From assembly GCF_900187605.1 (NCBI RefSeq), contig NZ_FYEA01000017.1:30468-94467 (forward strand): 64,000 nucleotides of DNA, written 5' to 3'. Made by a program: the position numbers and the translations under genes. Every line of letters begins with the position of its first letter. The stretch's first letter is position 1. Below are positions 51,390-59,534 of the stretch, one piece after another. The notes beneath the pieces were generated by a model. It was not told the origin of the DNA, did not search any database, and saw only the letters and a program-made list of their open reading frames with translations. This stretch comes from Pseudomonas sp. Irchel 3H7 (GTDB taxonomy: Bacteria; Pseudomonadota; Gammaproteobacteria; Pseudomonadales; Pseudomonadaceae).

Positions 51390-53464
51390 AGTTACGTTTT
51401 GCAGCTGTGTTGTTATTGCCGTGTGGTTTGGCTCATGCAGAGCCGCGCATTACCCAGAATGACTTCGGTGGCACCGGTCTGTTGCAGACGCCGACCGCGC
51501 GCATGGCCCCGGCCGGCGAGTTGAGCGTCAACGCCAACCGCACCGATCCGTACAGTCGCTACAGCGTGTCGTTGCAGCCGCTGGACTGGCTCGAAGGCTC
51601 GTTTCGCTACACCGCGATCACCAACCGGCCGTACGGATCGGAGGCCCTCAGCGGTAGTCAAAGCTATAAGGACAAGGCGGTCGACGTCAAAGTCCGGCTG
51701 TGGCAGGAGAGTCACTGGTTGCCCGACGTGGCGCTGGGCTTCCGAGATATCGGCGGTACCGGTTTGTTCTCCAGTGAATTTTTCGTCGCCAACAAGCGTT
51801 ACGACAATTTCGATTTCAGCGCCGGTATTGCCTGGGGTTACCTGGGTAATCGCGGCGATATCGACAACCCGTTGGGCTACGTCAGCGATCGCTTCGATAC
51901 CCGACCGGCCCTGGAGGGCACCGGTGACGTCAACTCGGGTTCGTACTTTCGTGGGCGGCCGTCGTTCTTCGGTGGTGTGAGCTATCAGACGCCGTGGGAT
52001 CGCCTCAGCCTGAAACTCGAATTCGAAGGTAACGACTACAAGCACGAGCCGAAGGACAACGAGATCAAACAGGACTCGCCGATCAACCTTGGCGCGGTGT
52101 TCAAAGTCACCGATTCGGTCGATGTCAGCGCGGCGTGGGAGCGCGGTAATACGGCGATGTTCGGCGTGACCTTTCACACCAATTTCGTCAGCCGCAAGGC
52201 ACCGGCGAAGACTTACGATCCAACCCCGGAACCGCTGCCGGCGAAGGCACCGGCCACGGCGATGGATCAGGTCAACTGGGCCAACGTCTCGCAGCGTTTG
52301 CAGCAGAATGCCGGCTACAAGGTCGAGCGCATCACCCAGCGTGATTCCGAGCTGATCGTCTATGGCGAGCAGCAGCGTTACTTCCATTCGTCCAAGGCTG
52401 TCGGGCGGGCGAGCCGGATTCTCGACAACAGCGTCAACGACGACATCGACTGGTTCACCGTGGTCAACAAGCGCTACGACTTGCCGCTGGAAGAAACCAG
52501 CGTGCCGCGCCAGACCTTCCGCGAAGTGATCAACAACGAAGAGCCGCTGCAATCGCTGCACCGCACCACCGAGATCAACCCGGCGATGCCGCACAATGAG
52601 AAAACCCTCTACACCGAAGCGCCGCAGCATTTCAGTTATGGCGTGGGATTGGGCTTCAAACAGAACGTTGGCGGTCCGGATGGCTTGCTCTATCAATTGA
52701 GCGCCGATGCCGACGCCGAATACCGCTTCAATCGCAACACCTGGTGGAGCGGCTTGCTCAGTGCCAACCTGGCCAACAACTTCGACAAATTCACCTATGA
52801 CGCGCCGAGCGGCTTGCCGCGTGTGCGCACGGATTTGCGTCAGTACCTGACCACGTCCAACACCACCATGCCGTTGTTCCAGGTCAGCCATGCCGAGCAG
52901 TTGGATAAAGACTGGTATGGCATGGTGTATGGCGGTTATCTGGAGTCGATGTTTGCCGGTGTCGGCGGTGAGGTGTTGTTCCGGCCGACCGGTGAGCGCT
53001 GGTCGGTGGGCGCGGATCTGAACTGGGTGCGTCAGCGTGATTTCGATCAAGGCTTTGCGCTGCGCGATTACTCGGTGGTGACCGGGCATGTCACGGCGTA
53101 TACCGATTTGCCGTTCGATACGCTGGCGGCGGTTAGTGTTGGGCGTTATCTGGCCGGAGACTGGGGCGGCACGCTGGACATCTCGCGCGAGTTTTTCAAT
53201 GGCGTGCGTTTTGGCGCGTGGGCGACGATCACCACGGCGGGCAGCGCGGAATATGGCGAAGGTAGTTTCGACAAAGGCATCTACCTGTCGATCCCGTTCG
53301 ACGAAATGATGAGCATGTCGACCATGCGCCGCGCCAACCTGGTCTGGGCCCCACTGACCCGTGACGGTGGTGCGCGACTGAATCGCGGCTACCAACTGCA
53401 CTCGATGACCGATAGCCGGGAAGGGGATATGTTCTATCGGAATTTCGAGAAGATCACCGAGTAA
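51386..53464 (+). CDS. yjbH: YjbH/GfcD-like outer-membrane protein
   Basis: 692-residue YjbH-family protein. Signal peptide ends GLAHA (near residue 19). Two beta-barrel-like halves, starting ITQNDFGGTGLLQTPTARMA and, later, LGFKQNVGGPDGLLYQLSADA, are joined by a central region with VNWANVSQRLQQNAGYK. In E. coli, GfcD/YjbH are thought to be outer-membrane barrels assisting polymer exit. TTG start overlaps yjbG by TTGA. Last gene of the operon; a REPIN cluster follows. Confidence 0.88.
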   Translation: MKLRFAAVLLLPCGLAHAEPRITQNDFGGTGLLQTPTARMAPAGELSVNANRTDPYSRYSVSLQPLDWLEGSFRYTAITNRPYGSEALSGSQSYKDKAVDVKVRLWQESHWLPDVALGFRDIGGTGLFSSEFFVANKRYDNFDFSAGIAWGYLGNRGDIDNPLGYVSDRFDTRPALEGTGDVNSGSYFRGRPSFFGGVSYQTPWDRLSLKLEFEGNDYKHEPKDNEIKQDSPINLGAVFKVTDSVDVSAAWERGNTAMFGVTFHTNFVSRKAPAKTYDPTPEPLPAKAPATAMDQVNWANVSQRLQQNAGYKVERITQRDSELIVYGEQQRYFHSSKAVGRASRILDNSVNDDIDWFTVVNKRYDLPLEETSVPRQTFREVINNEEPLQSLHRTTEINPAMPHNEKTLYTEAPQHFSYGVGLGFKQNVGGPDGLLYQLSADADAEYRFNRNTWWSGLLSANLANNFDKFTYDAPSGLPRVRTDLRQYLTTSNTTMPLFQVSHAEQLDKDWYGMVYGGYLESMFAGVGGEVLFRPTGERWSVGADLNWVRQRDFDQGFALRDYSVVTGHVTAYTDLPFDTLAAVSVGRYLAGDWGGTLDISREFFNGVRFGAWATITTAGSAEYGEGSFDKGIYLSIPFDEMMSMSTMRRANLVWAPLTRDGGARLNRGYQLHSMTDSREGDMFYRNFEKITE

Positions 53465-53488
53465 ACGCGGATCTCCGAAACACCTCTG

Positions 53489-54141
53489 AAACCTGTGGGA
53501 GCTGGCTTGCCAGCGATGAGGTCGGCACATTCAAGATTGATATTGGCTGACCCACCGCCATCGCTGGCAAGTCGAATCGTCGCACCGCAGCTCCCACAGG
53601 TTATGTGTCTAGCCACAAGGCCTGAGCCAACCACAAATCCCCTGTAGGCCTTCGCCTGCTCGCGAACGCGTCCGTACAGTCGACATCCCTGTTGCCTGAC
53701 CCACCGCCATCGCGAGCAGGCTCACTCCCACATTGGTTATTTGTCACGCCACAAATCCCGAACCAGCCAAAAATCCCCTGTAGGAGTGAGCCTGCTCGCG
53801 ATAGCGTTCGACCAGCCGACATCCCTGATGCCTGACCCACCGCCATCGCGAGCAGGCTCACTCCTACATTGGCTATTTGTCACGCCACAAATCCCGAGCC
53901 AATCCCGAATCTCTGTGGGAGCTGGCTTGCCAGCGATGAGGTCGGCACATTCAATATTGTTATTGGCTGACCCACCGCCATCGCTGGCAAGCCAGCTCCC
54001 ACAGGTTACGTGTCTAGCCACAAGGCTTGAGCCAAACACAAATCCCTGTGGGAGTGAGCCTGCTCGCGAAGGCGTCGGCACAGTCAGCATCATCATTGCC
54101 TGACCCACCGCCATCGCGAGCAGGCTCACTCCCACAGTTTT
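53489..54141. repeat. Cluster of five REPINs of two alternating types
   Basis: Five inverted REP pairs in 650 bases: 53491-53600 (GCTGGC type), 53641-53735 (TGCTCGCGA type), 53776-53870 (TGCTCGCGA), 53911-54006 (GCTGGC), 54043-54140 (TGCTCGCGA). All have the same middle stretch TGACCCACCGCCATCGC. Linkers repeat as well: TGTCTAGCCACAAGGC occurs twice and TTGTCACGCCACAAATCCCG twice, so the array grew by tandem duplication. The right arm of the first element is broken by TCGAATCGTCGCACCG. No gene is seen in this 764-base stretch between yjbH and wcaJ. Confidence 0.92.
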
Positions 54142-54183
54142 TGCATCCATCTCAGATCCGATTCCATCCCCAAATCCCAGGCA

Positions 54184-54208
54184 CAAAAAAGGGGACTTTC
54201 GTCCCCTT
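54184..54208 (-). terminator. Terminator of wcaJ
   Basis: On the minus strand AAGGGGAC-GAAA-GTCCCCTT followed by TTTT; 8-bp stem with a GAAA tetraloop. Lies 21 bases past the wcaJ stop. Confidence 0.93.
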
Positions 54209-54228
54209 GCGGTATACAGCTTCAAACC

Positions 54229-55623
54229 TCAGTAAATATCCTTCGACAACAACGTAAACGGTGTCTTCACCAGGATCTTCAGGTCCAGCCACAACGACCA
54301 GCTGTTGATGTACTGCAGGTCAATCTCGACACGCTTCTGCATCTTGTCGATGGTGTCCGTCTCACCGCGGCAGCCGCTGATCTGGGCCAGCCCGGTAATC
54401 CCCGGTTTAATCCGGTGACGCGCCATGTACGCGAGGATTTTCCCCGAGTAGTAGTTGTTGTGCGCGACGGCGTGCGGGCGTGGGCCGACCAGGGCCATAT
54501 GCCCCTGCAACACGTTGAACAGTTGCGGCAACTCATCCAGCGAAGTGCGGCGAATAAAGCGGCCGACTGCGGTAATGCGCGAGTCATTGCGGCTGGCCTG
54601 CTTCACATCACGGTCATCGTGAACACGCATCGAGCGGAACTTCCAGACCTTGATCACCTTGCCGTTCCAGCCATGACGATCCTGCTTGAAAAACACCGGG
54701 CCGGGCGAGTTGATCTTCACCGCCAACGCAATGATCAGCAGGATCGGACTCAGCGCGATGATCGCCAGAAACGCCACGGTTTTCTCGACCAGGCTCTTGC
54801 TCAAAGCAGCGGTAGGGCGGCTGGTCAACGGGCTCTCGTTCAAGTAGATCGCCGGCAGACCGTCCACGACCTTCACCGAGTGATTCAGCAGGGTCAGACT
54901 GTTCAAGTCCGGCACCCACACCACATCAACGTTGGCTCCTAGCAAGTCACCATAAATCGCCTCGATTTTCGCGGCTTCACACAGCGGCAGGGTGATATAC
55001 AAGCGGCGAATGTCATGCGCCTCGATCAGCTCCAGCAGTTGCTCCTGATCGCCAACCACGCGCGGTGCATCCGAACCCAGCGCAGACACATCACCATTGC
55101 TGACCAAACCTACCAAAGGCAGGTTTTCCAGTTGGCTGAGCTTCTTCGCCAGACCCAACGCCAGTTCGCCGGTGCCGACGATCAGCGTCTTGTGCTCGCT
55201 TTTACGCGACCGTTGGTAGTACTTGGAAAACGCATGCAGCGGAGCGTACAGAAAGGCCTGACCAAGGAAGCCATACACCGCCCAGCTCAGAATCACCTGT
55301 CGTGAAAACAGCTCATCGGCCTGGCAGACAAAGGCGATGCACGCCAGCGCCGCCATGGTCATCGACCAACCCATAAACAGTCGACCGAGACCGGTGAGGT
55401 AATTATCACGCTTGCGATACACACCGCTAAACGTATAAGCCGGCACCGACGCCAGTACCGCCAGCGTTGCACACATCCGGTAGTAAAACGCGACCGTCCC
55501 GGTGTGCTGCTCAGCGAGTATGAACAACAGCGTCACCACAAAGCCCTGTGCCAGCGCCCATTGGCCCCAAAAGGTCAGTCCCTTGAGGCCTGTGCTTCGA
55601 TTGATACTTAGAGAAAGATCCAT
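54229..55623 (-). CDS. wcaJ: WcaJ-type undecaprenyl-phosphate sugar-1-phosphate transferase
   Basis: 464-residue polyprenyl-phosphate hexose-1-phosphate transferase that starts repeat-unit assembly on undecaprenyl phosphate. Four TM helices in the first 130 residues, a CoA-binding-like Rossmann region (KTLIVGTGELALGLAKKL), a fifth membrane segment near 275, then the catalytic domain with FFKQDRHGWNGKVIKVWKFRSM, RRTSLDELPQLFNVL and LVGPRPHAVAHN. Glucose is the usual WcaJ substrate; galactose possible. ATG 55623 has GGGGA upstream. Own transcription unit, ends in a strong terminator. Confidence 0.93.
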   Translation of the reverse strand: MDLSLSINRSTGLKGLTFWGQWALAQGFVVTLLFILAEQHTGTVAFYYRMCATLAVLASVPAYTFSGVYRKRDNYLTGLGRLFMGWSMTMAALACIAFVCQADELFSRQVILSWAVYGFLGQAFLYAPLHAFSKYYQRSRKSEHKTLIVGTGELALGLAKKLSQLENLPLVGLVSNGDVSALGSDAPRVVGDQEQLLELIEAHDIRRLYITLPLCEAAKIEAIYGDLLGANVDVVWVPDLNSLTLLNHSVKVVDGLPAIYLNESPLTSRPTAALSKSLVEKTVAFLAIIALSPILLIIALAVKINSPGPVFFKQDRHGWNGKVIKVWKFRSMRVHDDRDVKQASRNDSRITAVGRFIRRTSLDELPQLFNVLQGHMALVGPRPHAVAHNNYYSGKILAYMARHRIKPGITGLAQISGCRGETDTIDKMQKRVEIDLQYINSWSLWLDLKILVKTPFTLLSKDIY

Positions 55624-56014
55624 ACGGTATCCCCAAAAGACGTCCATTCAGGTTTCAACAGTTGAAAACCGAGTTGTTATGCAGACTTATTGTTTTTGTT
55701 CTAACGAGTGTCCTGAGGTAACAACATCGATATGCCGAACTGTCGTCAGTCAATAGACTAAGTTATTGCCGGGAATGGTGTCTGACGAGTTCTAACAAGA
55801 TGGCACAGTGCCAACTTTTTAATAATTAAATATAAGAGTGTTAGAAAAGGTCGCAGAGGAAGGGGTGAATAAATGATGTTGTATTTGTTACTGTTGGAGG
55901 GTGGAGGCAGGGAGTGTTCAAATCAAGGAGGAAGATGAAATCAAACAGAGTGCTCTTGTTGTTTTTGTAATCGCACTTTTTTCTGTTTGTTCTGTTCGTG
56001 GAGGTCTTGCGAGG
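55624..56014. other. AT-rich region upstream of wcaJ
   Basis: 391 bases separating wcaJ from the regulator gene upstream. AT-rich around 55805-55850. It must hold the wcaJ promoter. The rightward frame seen at 55901-56707 is the opposite strand of the regulator and is not a gene. No clear copy of the GTTATTTTTAGTCGG motif was found here. Confidence 0.5.
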
Positions 56015-56647
56015 TTACGCGACGATTTCCTGAATCAGGCAATAACCGCGGTTTCTGACGGCACGAAACAGTCGTTCGCCATGACTGGCGCTTTTGAACT
56101 TGTCTTGCAGGCGACTCAGGCACATCTCCAGGCCGCGATATTGTTCCGGCTCTCGGCCAATGCTGAGAATCAGCTCGTCACGACTGACAACACGCTCTTC
56201 ATGGCTGAGCATTTTCCTGACCAGTGCTGTTTCCAGGCCAGTCAGGCTGATTTCGACACCTTCTTTGACCAGTGCACCCTGATCAGGGTCGAGATGCCAG
56301 GTTTCATTGCCGGGCATATCACCTTCAACGGCAGGTGGCATGTTGCGGGTTTCCCCGGTAATAGCCGGGACATTCTGGAAAGGATTAGCCGATTGCGCTG
56401 CGCGCCATTCGGACTCGAGCGTGGCCAATATTCGCTGAGTATCGTGTTCGATACTGCGCGGGGCATTTTTTCGACTGATGCCTGGATATGTGAACTCCAT
56501 CACCATTGGAGCGGAAGAGGGCGAATCCACCCCTTCAAACGAATTGAAACGTTCGCTGGACAGCATGCTCTCCAGTTCGCGTTGCGACGTTGTACTGTGA
56601 GTCACGACAACAAAATATTTCCTTGGGAGGGTTGTACTAGTTTCCAT
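56015..56647 (-). CDS. Winged-helix regulator without a receiver domain
   Basis: 210-residue protein. The last 95 residues form an OmpR-type winged helix (ISLTGLETALVRKMLSHEERVVSRDELILSIG, LEMCLSRLQDKFK, FRAVRNRGYCLI). The first 110 residues are not a receiver domain and are predicted mostly disordered apart from YFVVVTHSTTSQRELESML. So it cannot be phosphorylated in the normal way. AGGAGAG precedes ATG 56647. Second of two leftward regulators next to the EPS locus; target inferred to be the locus. GC content is lower than in the flanking core genes. Confidence 0.75.
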   Translation of the reverse strand: METSTTLPRKYFVVVTHSTTSQRELESMLSSERFNSFEGVDSPSSAPMVMEFTYPGISRKNAPRSIEHDTQRILATLESEWRAAQSANPFQNVPAITGETRNMPPAVEGDMPGNETWHLDPDQGALVKEGVEISLTGLETALVRKMLSHEERVVSRDELILSIGREPEQYRGLEMCLSRLQDKFKSASHGERLFRAVRNRGYCLIQEIVA

Positions 56648-56926
56648 GTCTCTCTCCTGAATACATACCAAAATTGGCTAAAAGATAAATCGGCAGGCGA
56701 GCAATGACTTCCTCGGAAGTAATCGATAGGCAGGGTCTGGGCCCAAGATTGGCCCTCGATAAATTCCACTCGATCTGCTGCTATGTTATGGAGTTTTATT
56801 GTTATGGGTCGTGTTGTCGCGCTCATTCAATTGCTTGATTTCAAACAGGCGTGAAGCAGAACGGGAGCTATATGGTTGCATTAGACGATCCTTCGTACGT
56901 ATGCAAATGGGATGGCTGCCCGAGAG

Positions 56927-57694
56927 TCAGGCAGTCGATATCAGACCCCGCAGCAGGCGATAGCCATAGCCGCGAATGCTCTGAATCGCGTTTGTACCAT
57001 ACATGTCCTTGATTTTTCCACGCAAGCGACTGATTGATTTTTCCAGTGCTCGAGGGTCGTAGAAATTGGCGTTGAGGCCCATGATGCTGGCGATTTCATC
57101 ATGGCTCAGAATGTGATTGCTGGTTTGCGCGAAGGCTTCGAGGATCTTCATTTCGGCAAACGAGATGTCGAGTTTCTTGCTGGTGCCCATCAGGCAGATA
57201 CGGGTCGGATCAAGCGTCAGATCGATATCGCGTTGCCATTCTTCACTGTTGAAGAACTCGCCCAGCAACTCGGCGCCATCCTCGGAAAGGGTATTGAGCT
57301 TGATACAAACATCCGCGCCAGCCAGATAGTATTTGATCTTGTTGAAGGCGCCGCGACCGGTGATGACCGCGCAAATGATCGGTTTCAAGTTGTCGCTGCG
57401 CAGGTTCTCGACCAGCGCCAGATTGTCTTCGAGGGCCTGTGGGCTGTCGATAATCAGGAAGATCGCTCGATACGAACCAGACTGTTCATTCAACTGATAT
57501 GCACTAGTGTACGCATTGGCTTCGAGCGCCATATCGGTACGTATATGCTGGGCGACTAGCGCTTTGAAATGTTCAGCCACGCCACGGGTACGACCCAGAG
57601 TAAGAACACCAGGTTCGTCGTTTGTCGGGCGCGGGCTTCTAGTCGCTAAGTTCGCTGAGAGCATCATGCATTGACTCGAATTAAGTGCTGACAT
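56927..57694 (-). CDS. OmpR-like regulator with an atypical receiver
   Basis: 255-residue protein. Residues about 60-150 look like a receiver fold (SYRAIFLIIDSPQAL, PIICAVITGRGAF, YLAGADVCIKLN): the Asp and Lys positions seem kept, but the N-terminal acidic pair is not evident. The C-terminal winged helix is clear (ISFAEMKILEAFAQTSNHILSHDEIASI; ALEKSISRLRGKIKDMYG; IRGYGYRLLRG). Start uncertain: ATG 57694 chosen, a TTG at 57733 is possible, neither with a strong ribosome site. Upstream at 57748 is a weak match to the EPS motif (GCGATTTTTAGACGT). No partner kinase in the window. Confidence 0.78.
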   Translation of the reverse strand: MSALNSSQCMMLSANLATRSPRPTNDEPGVLTLGRTRGVAEHFKALVAQHIRTDMALEANAYTSAYQLNEQSGSYRAIFLIIDSPQALEDNLALVENLRSDNLKPIICAVITGRGAFNKIKYYLAGADVCIKLNTLSEDGAELLGEFFNSEEWQRDIDLTLDPTRICLMGTSKKLDISFAEMKILEAFAQTSNHILSHDEIASIMGLNANFYDPRALEKSISRLRGKIKDMYGTNAIQSIRGYGYRLLRGLISTA

Positions 57695-58253
57695 CGGGAT
57701 GTTAAAGCACCGGTTCTCATCTGTGACTGACAATTGGTAACATTCACGCGATTTTTAGACGTGGCTCCCGAGTTTTCTAACAATAATTAAGCTTTTCAAG
57801 CTTTTAGTTGATTTTCTCGAAAGGGTGAACTACTGCTTAGATGGTGGCGATATGCAATGGTGCCACTATTTTGAGCTTATTGCGATGGCTTTGTCTATGT
57901 CCATCTGCCACTGTCTGGCCATCTCTGGATAATGTGATATTGATCACACTTTATTGTCAGAGCAACTTTTTTCTGCAAAAAGGCCTAAATATTTTCTGCG
58001 TAGTTCGTCGGCCGACGATTACTAACATGGCTTGAGTGTGGCAATTCATAAGACCTATTCTTCAAGATCAAAAGATCGTCCGATCGCGGCCCGAACCTTC
58101 GGCAGCTCCTACATTTGAAATGCATTCCCCTGTAGGAGCTGCCGAAGGCTGCGATCTTTTGATCTTCATATACGCCAATTGTGTAACTTCAGATACTCAA
58201 CCCCTGAGTGTTATTACCCGGTCGCTCATCAAGAGCGCTCTGACGGAGGATTA
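57695..58253. other. Intergenic region between the regulators and uppP
   Basis: 559 bases. Left part is AT-rich and holds the regulator promoter region. It contains a weak motif copy at 57748-57762 and the repeat at 58064-58166. No gene is supported; short frames here have no ribosome-binding site. Confidence 0.5.
58064..58166. repeat. Inverted repeat of the GATCAAAAGATCG / TTCGGCAGCTCC type
   Basis: Arms AAGATCAAAAGATCG and CGATCTTTTGATCTT at the ends, with TTCGGCAGCTCCTACA and TGTAGGAGCTGCCGAA inside. A third REP-like family in the window, found once here. Confidence 0.88.
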
Positions 58254-59087
58254 ATGGATTTCTGGACCCTTTTCCAGGTGTTGATATTAGGTGCGGTAGA
58301 AGGCCTGACCGAGTTCTTGCCGATCTCGAGTACCGGCCACCAGATCATCGTCGCCGACTTGCTGGAATTCGGCGGCGAACGCGCCATGGCGTTCAACATC
58401 ATTATTCAACTGGGTGCCATTCTTGCCGTCGTCTGGGAGTTTCGACCGAAGATCTTCGAAATCGTCAAAGGCCTGCCCACCGAACGCAATGCACAACGCT
58501 TCACCCTCAACTTGCTCATCGCTTTTCTGCCCGCCGTGGTCTTGGGCGTATTGTTCGCCGACGCCATCCACGAATACCTGTTTAACCCGATCACCGTCGC
58601 CGTGGCGCTGGTCGTCGGCGGCATCATCATGTTGTGGGCCGAACAGCGCAGCCATGTGATCAGCGTCGAGCACGTCGACGACATGCGCTGGTCTCACGCA
58701 CTGAAAGTCGGATTCGTACAATGCCTGGCGATGATTCCCGGCACCTCACGCTCCGGCTCGACCATCATCGGCGGTCTGCTCTTCGGCCTGTCGCGCAAAG
58801 CCGCCACCGAGTTCTCGTTCTTCCTCGCCATGCCGACAATGGTCGGCGCCGCCGTCTACTCCGGCTACAAATACCGCGACCTGTTCCAGCCCAACGACCT
58901 GCCAGTCTTCGCCCTAGGCTTCGTCACCGCATTCATCTTCGCGATGATCGCCGTGCGTGGCTTGCTCAAGTTTATTGCCAACCACAGTTATGCCGCGTTC
59001 GCCTGGTACCGGATCGCGTTTGGTTTGTTGATTCTGGCAACGTGGCTGTTTGGCTGGGTCAACTGGACCGCAGCAGCGGCCGCCTGA
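58254..59087 (+). CDS. uppP: UppP undecaprenyl-diphosphate phosphatase
   Basis: 277-residue BacA/UppP with about eight helices. Signature GAVEGLTEFLPISSTGHQI at residues 12-30 and PGTSRSGSTIIGGLL near 163 contain the catalytic Glu/Ser/Arg residues. Recycles the undecaprenyl carrier for peptidoglycan and for EPS made by the neighbouring locus. GGAGG before ATG. Its stop TGA abuts the complementary stop of the next gene as TGATCA. Confidence 0.96.
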   Translation: MDFWTLFQVLILGAVEGLTEFLPISSTGHQIIVADLLEFGGERAMAFNIIIQLGAILAVVWEFRPKIFEIVKGLPTERNAQRFTLNLLIAFLPAVVLGVLFADAIHEYLFNPITVAVALVVGGIIMLWAEQRSHVISVEHVDDMRWSHALKVGFVQCLAMIPGTSRSGSTIIGGLLFGLSRKAATEFSFFLAMPTMVGAAVYSGYKYRDLFQPNDLPVFALGFVTAFIFAMIAVRGLLKFIANHSYAAFAWYRIAFGLLILATWLFGWVNWTAAAAA

Positions 59088-59459
59088 TCACTGAGCGCTG
59101 ATCAACGCCGCAACGGCGAGATCGTTTAACGCCGAATCCGGCGACTCCTGGCGATAGCGCTGCAAGGCCGAGGTGAAATACGCGGCCTGCAGCATGCCGT
59201 CGCTTGCCAGATAGAGTCGCGCGTCTTCTTGCTCCTCGGCGGAGTAAACACGCTTGTGACTGTCAGTCGTTTCCTGGCTAGACGAAATAGGTGCGAGGAT
59301 TAAAGACACCAAGGTGAAGCCGGAAAACTGCGTCACCTCCCACGGCGTATCGGTACGGCCCATGCAAAAGCCATCGCAGTGCGCATAAACGTCGGAAGTG
59401 AAGCTGAACAAGGCGAGGAGGGTGAAACGCTTGAAAGCAGAAAAACTAAACGCGGGCAT
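59088..59459 (-). CDS. Exported DUF2388-like protein
   Basis: 123-residue protein. With ATG 59459 it has a signal peptide (AFKRFTLLALFSFTSDVYA, cleaved before HCDGF). The C-terminal half (EEQEDARLYLASDGMLQAAYFTSALQRYR) resembles DUF2388 small secreted proteins of pseudomonads. An extra Cys pair follows cleavage (HCDGFC). A longer start at 59507 (MSVARCF) is possible. Stop codons of this gene and uppP touch without overlap. Function unknown. Confidence 0.7.
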   Translation of the reverse strand: MPAFSFSAFKRFTLLALFSFTSDVYAHCDGFCMGRTDTPWEVTQFSGFTLVSLILAPISSSQETTDSHKRVYSAEEQEDARLYLASDGMLQAAYFTSALQRYRQESPDSALNDLAVAALISAQ

Positions 59460-59534
59460 AAACGAAAGACATCCTGTCAGTACAACAAAACAGCGGGCAA
59501 CGCTCATGCGTCGCCCCCACACTCAAAACTTCAA

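Noticed and set aside
51413..53530. 705-residue leftward frame across yjbH
   Set aside because: Mirror frame of a real GC-rich gene; Arg/His/Asp-rich composition, no family resemblance, and yjbH on the other strand has a signal peptide and family motifs.
53489..54141. Possible CRISPR array
   Set aside because: Repeats are inverted pairs of two REP types with repeated linkers, not direct repeats with unique spacers, and no cas genes are near.
55901..56707. 268-residue rightward frame in the regulator region
   Set aside because: The opposite strand encodes a winged-helix protein with a good ribosome site; the rightward frame has no recognisable fold.
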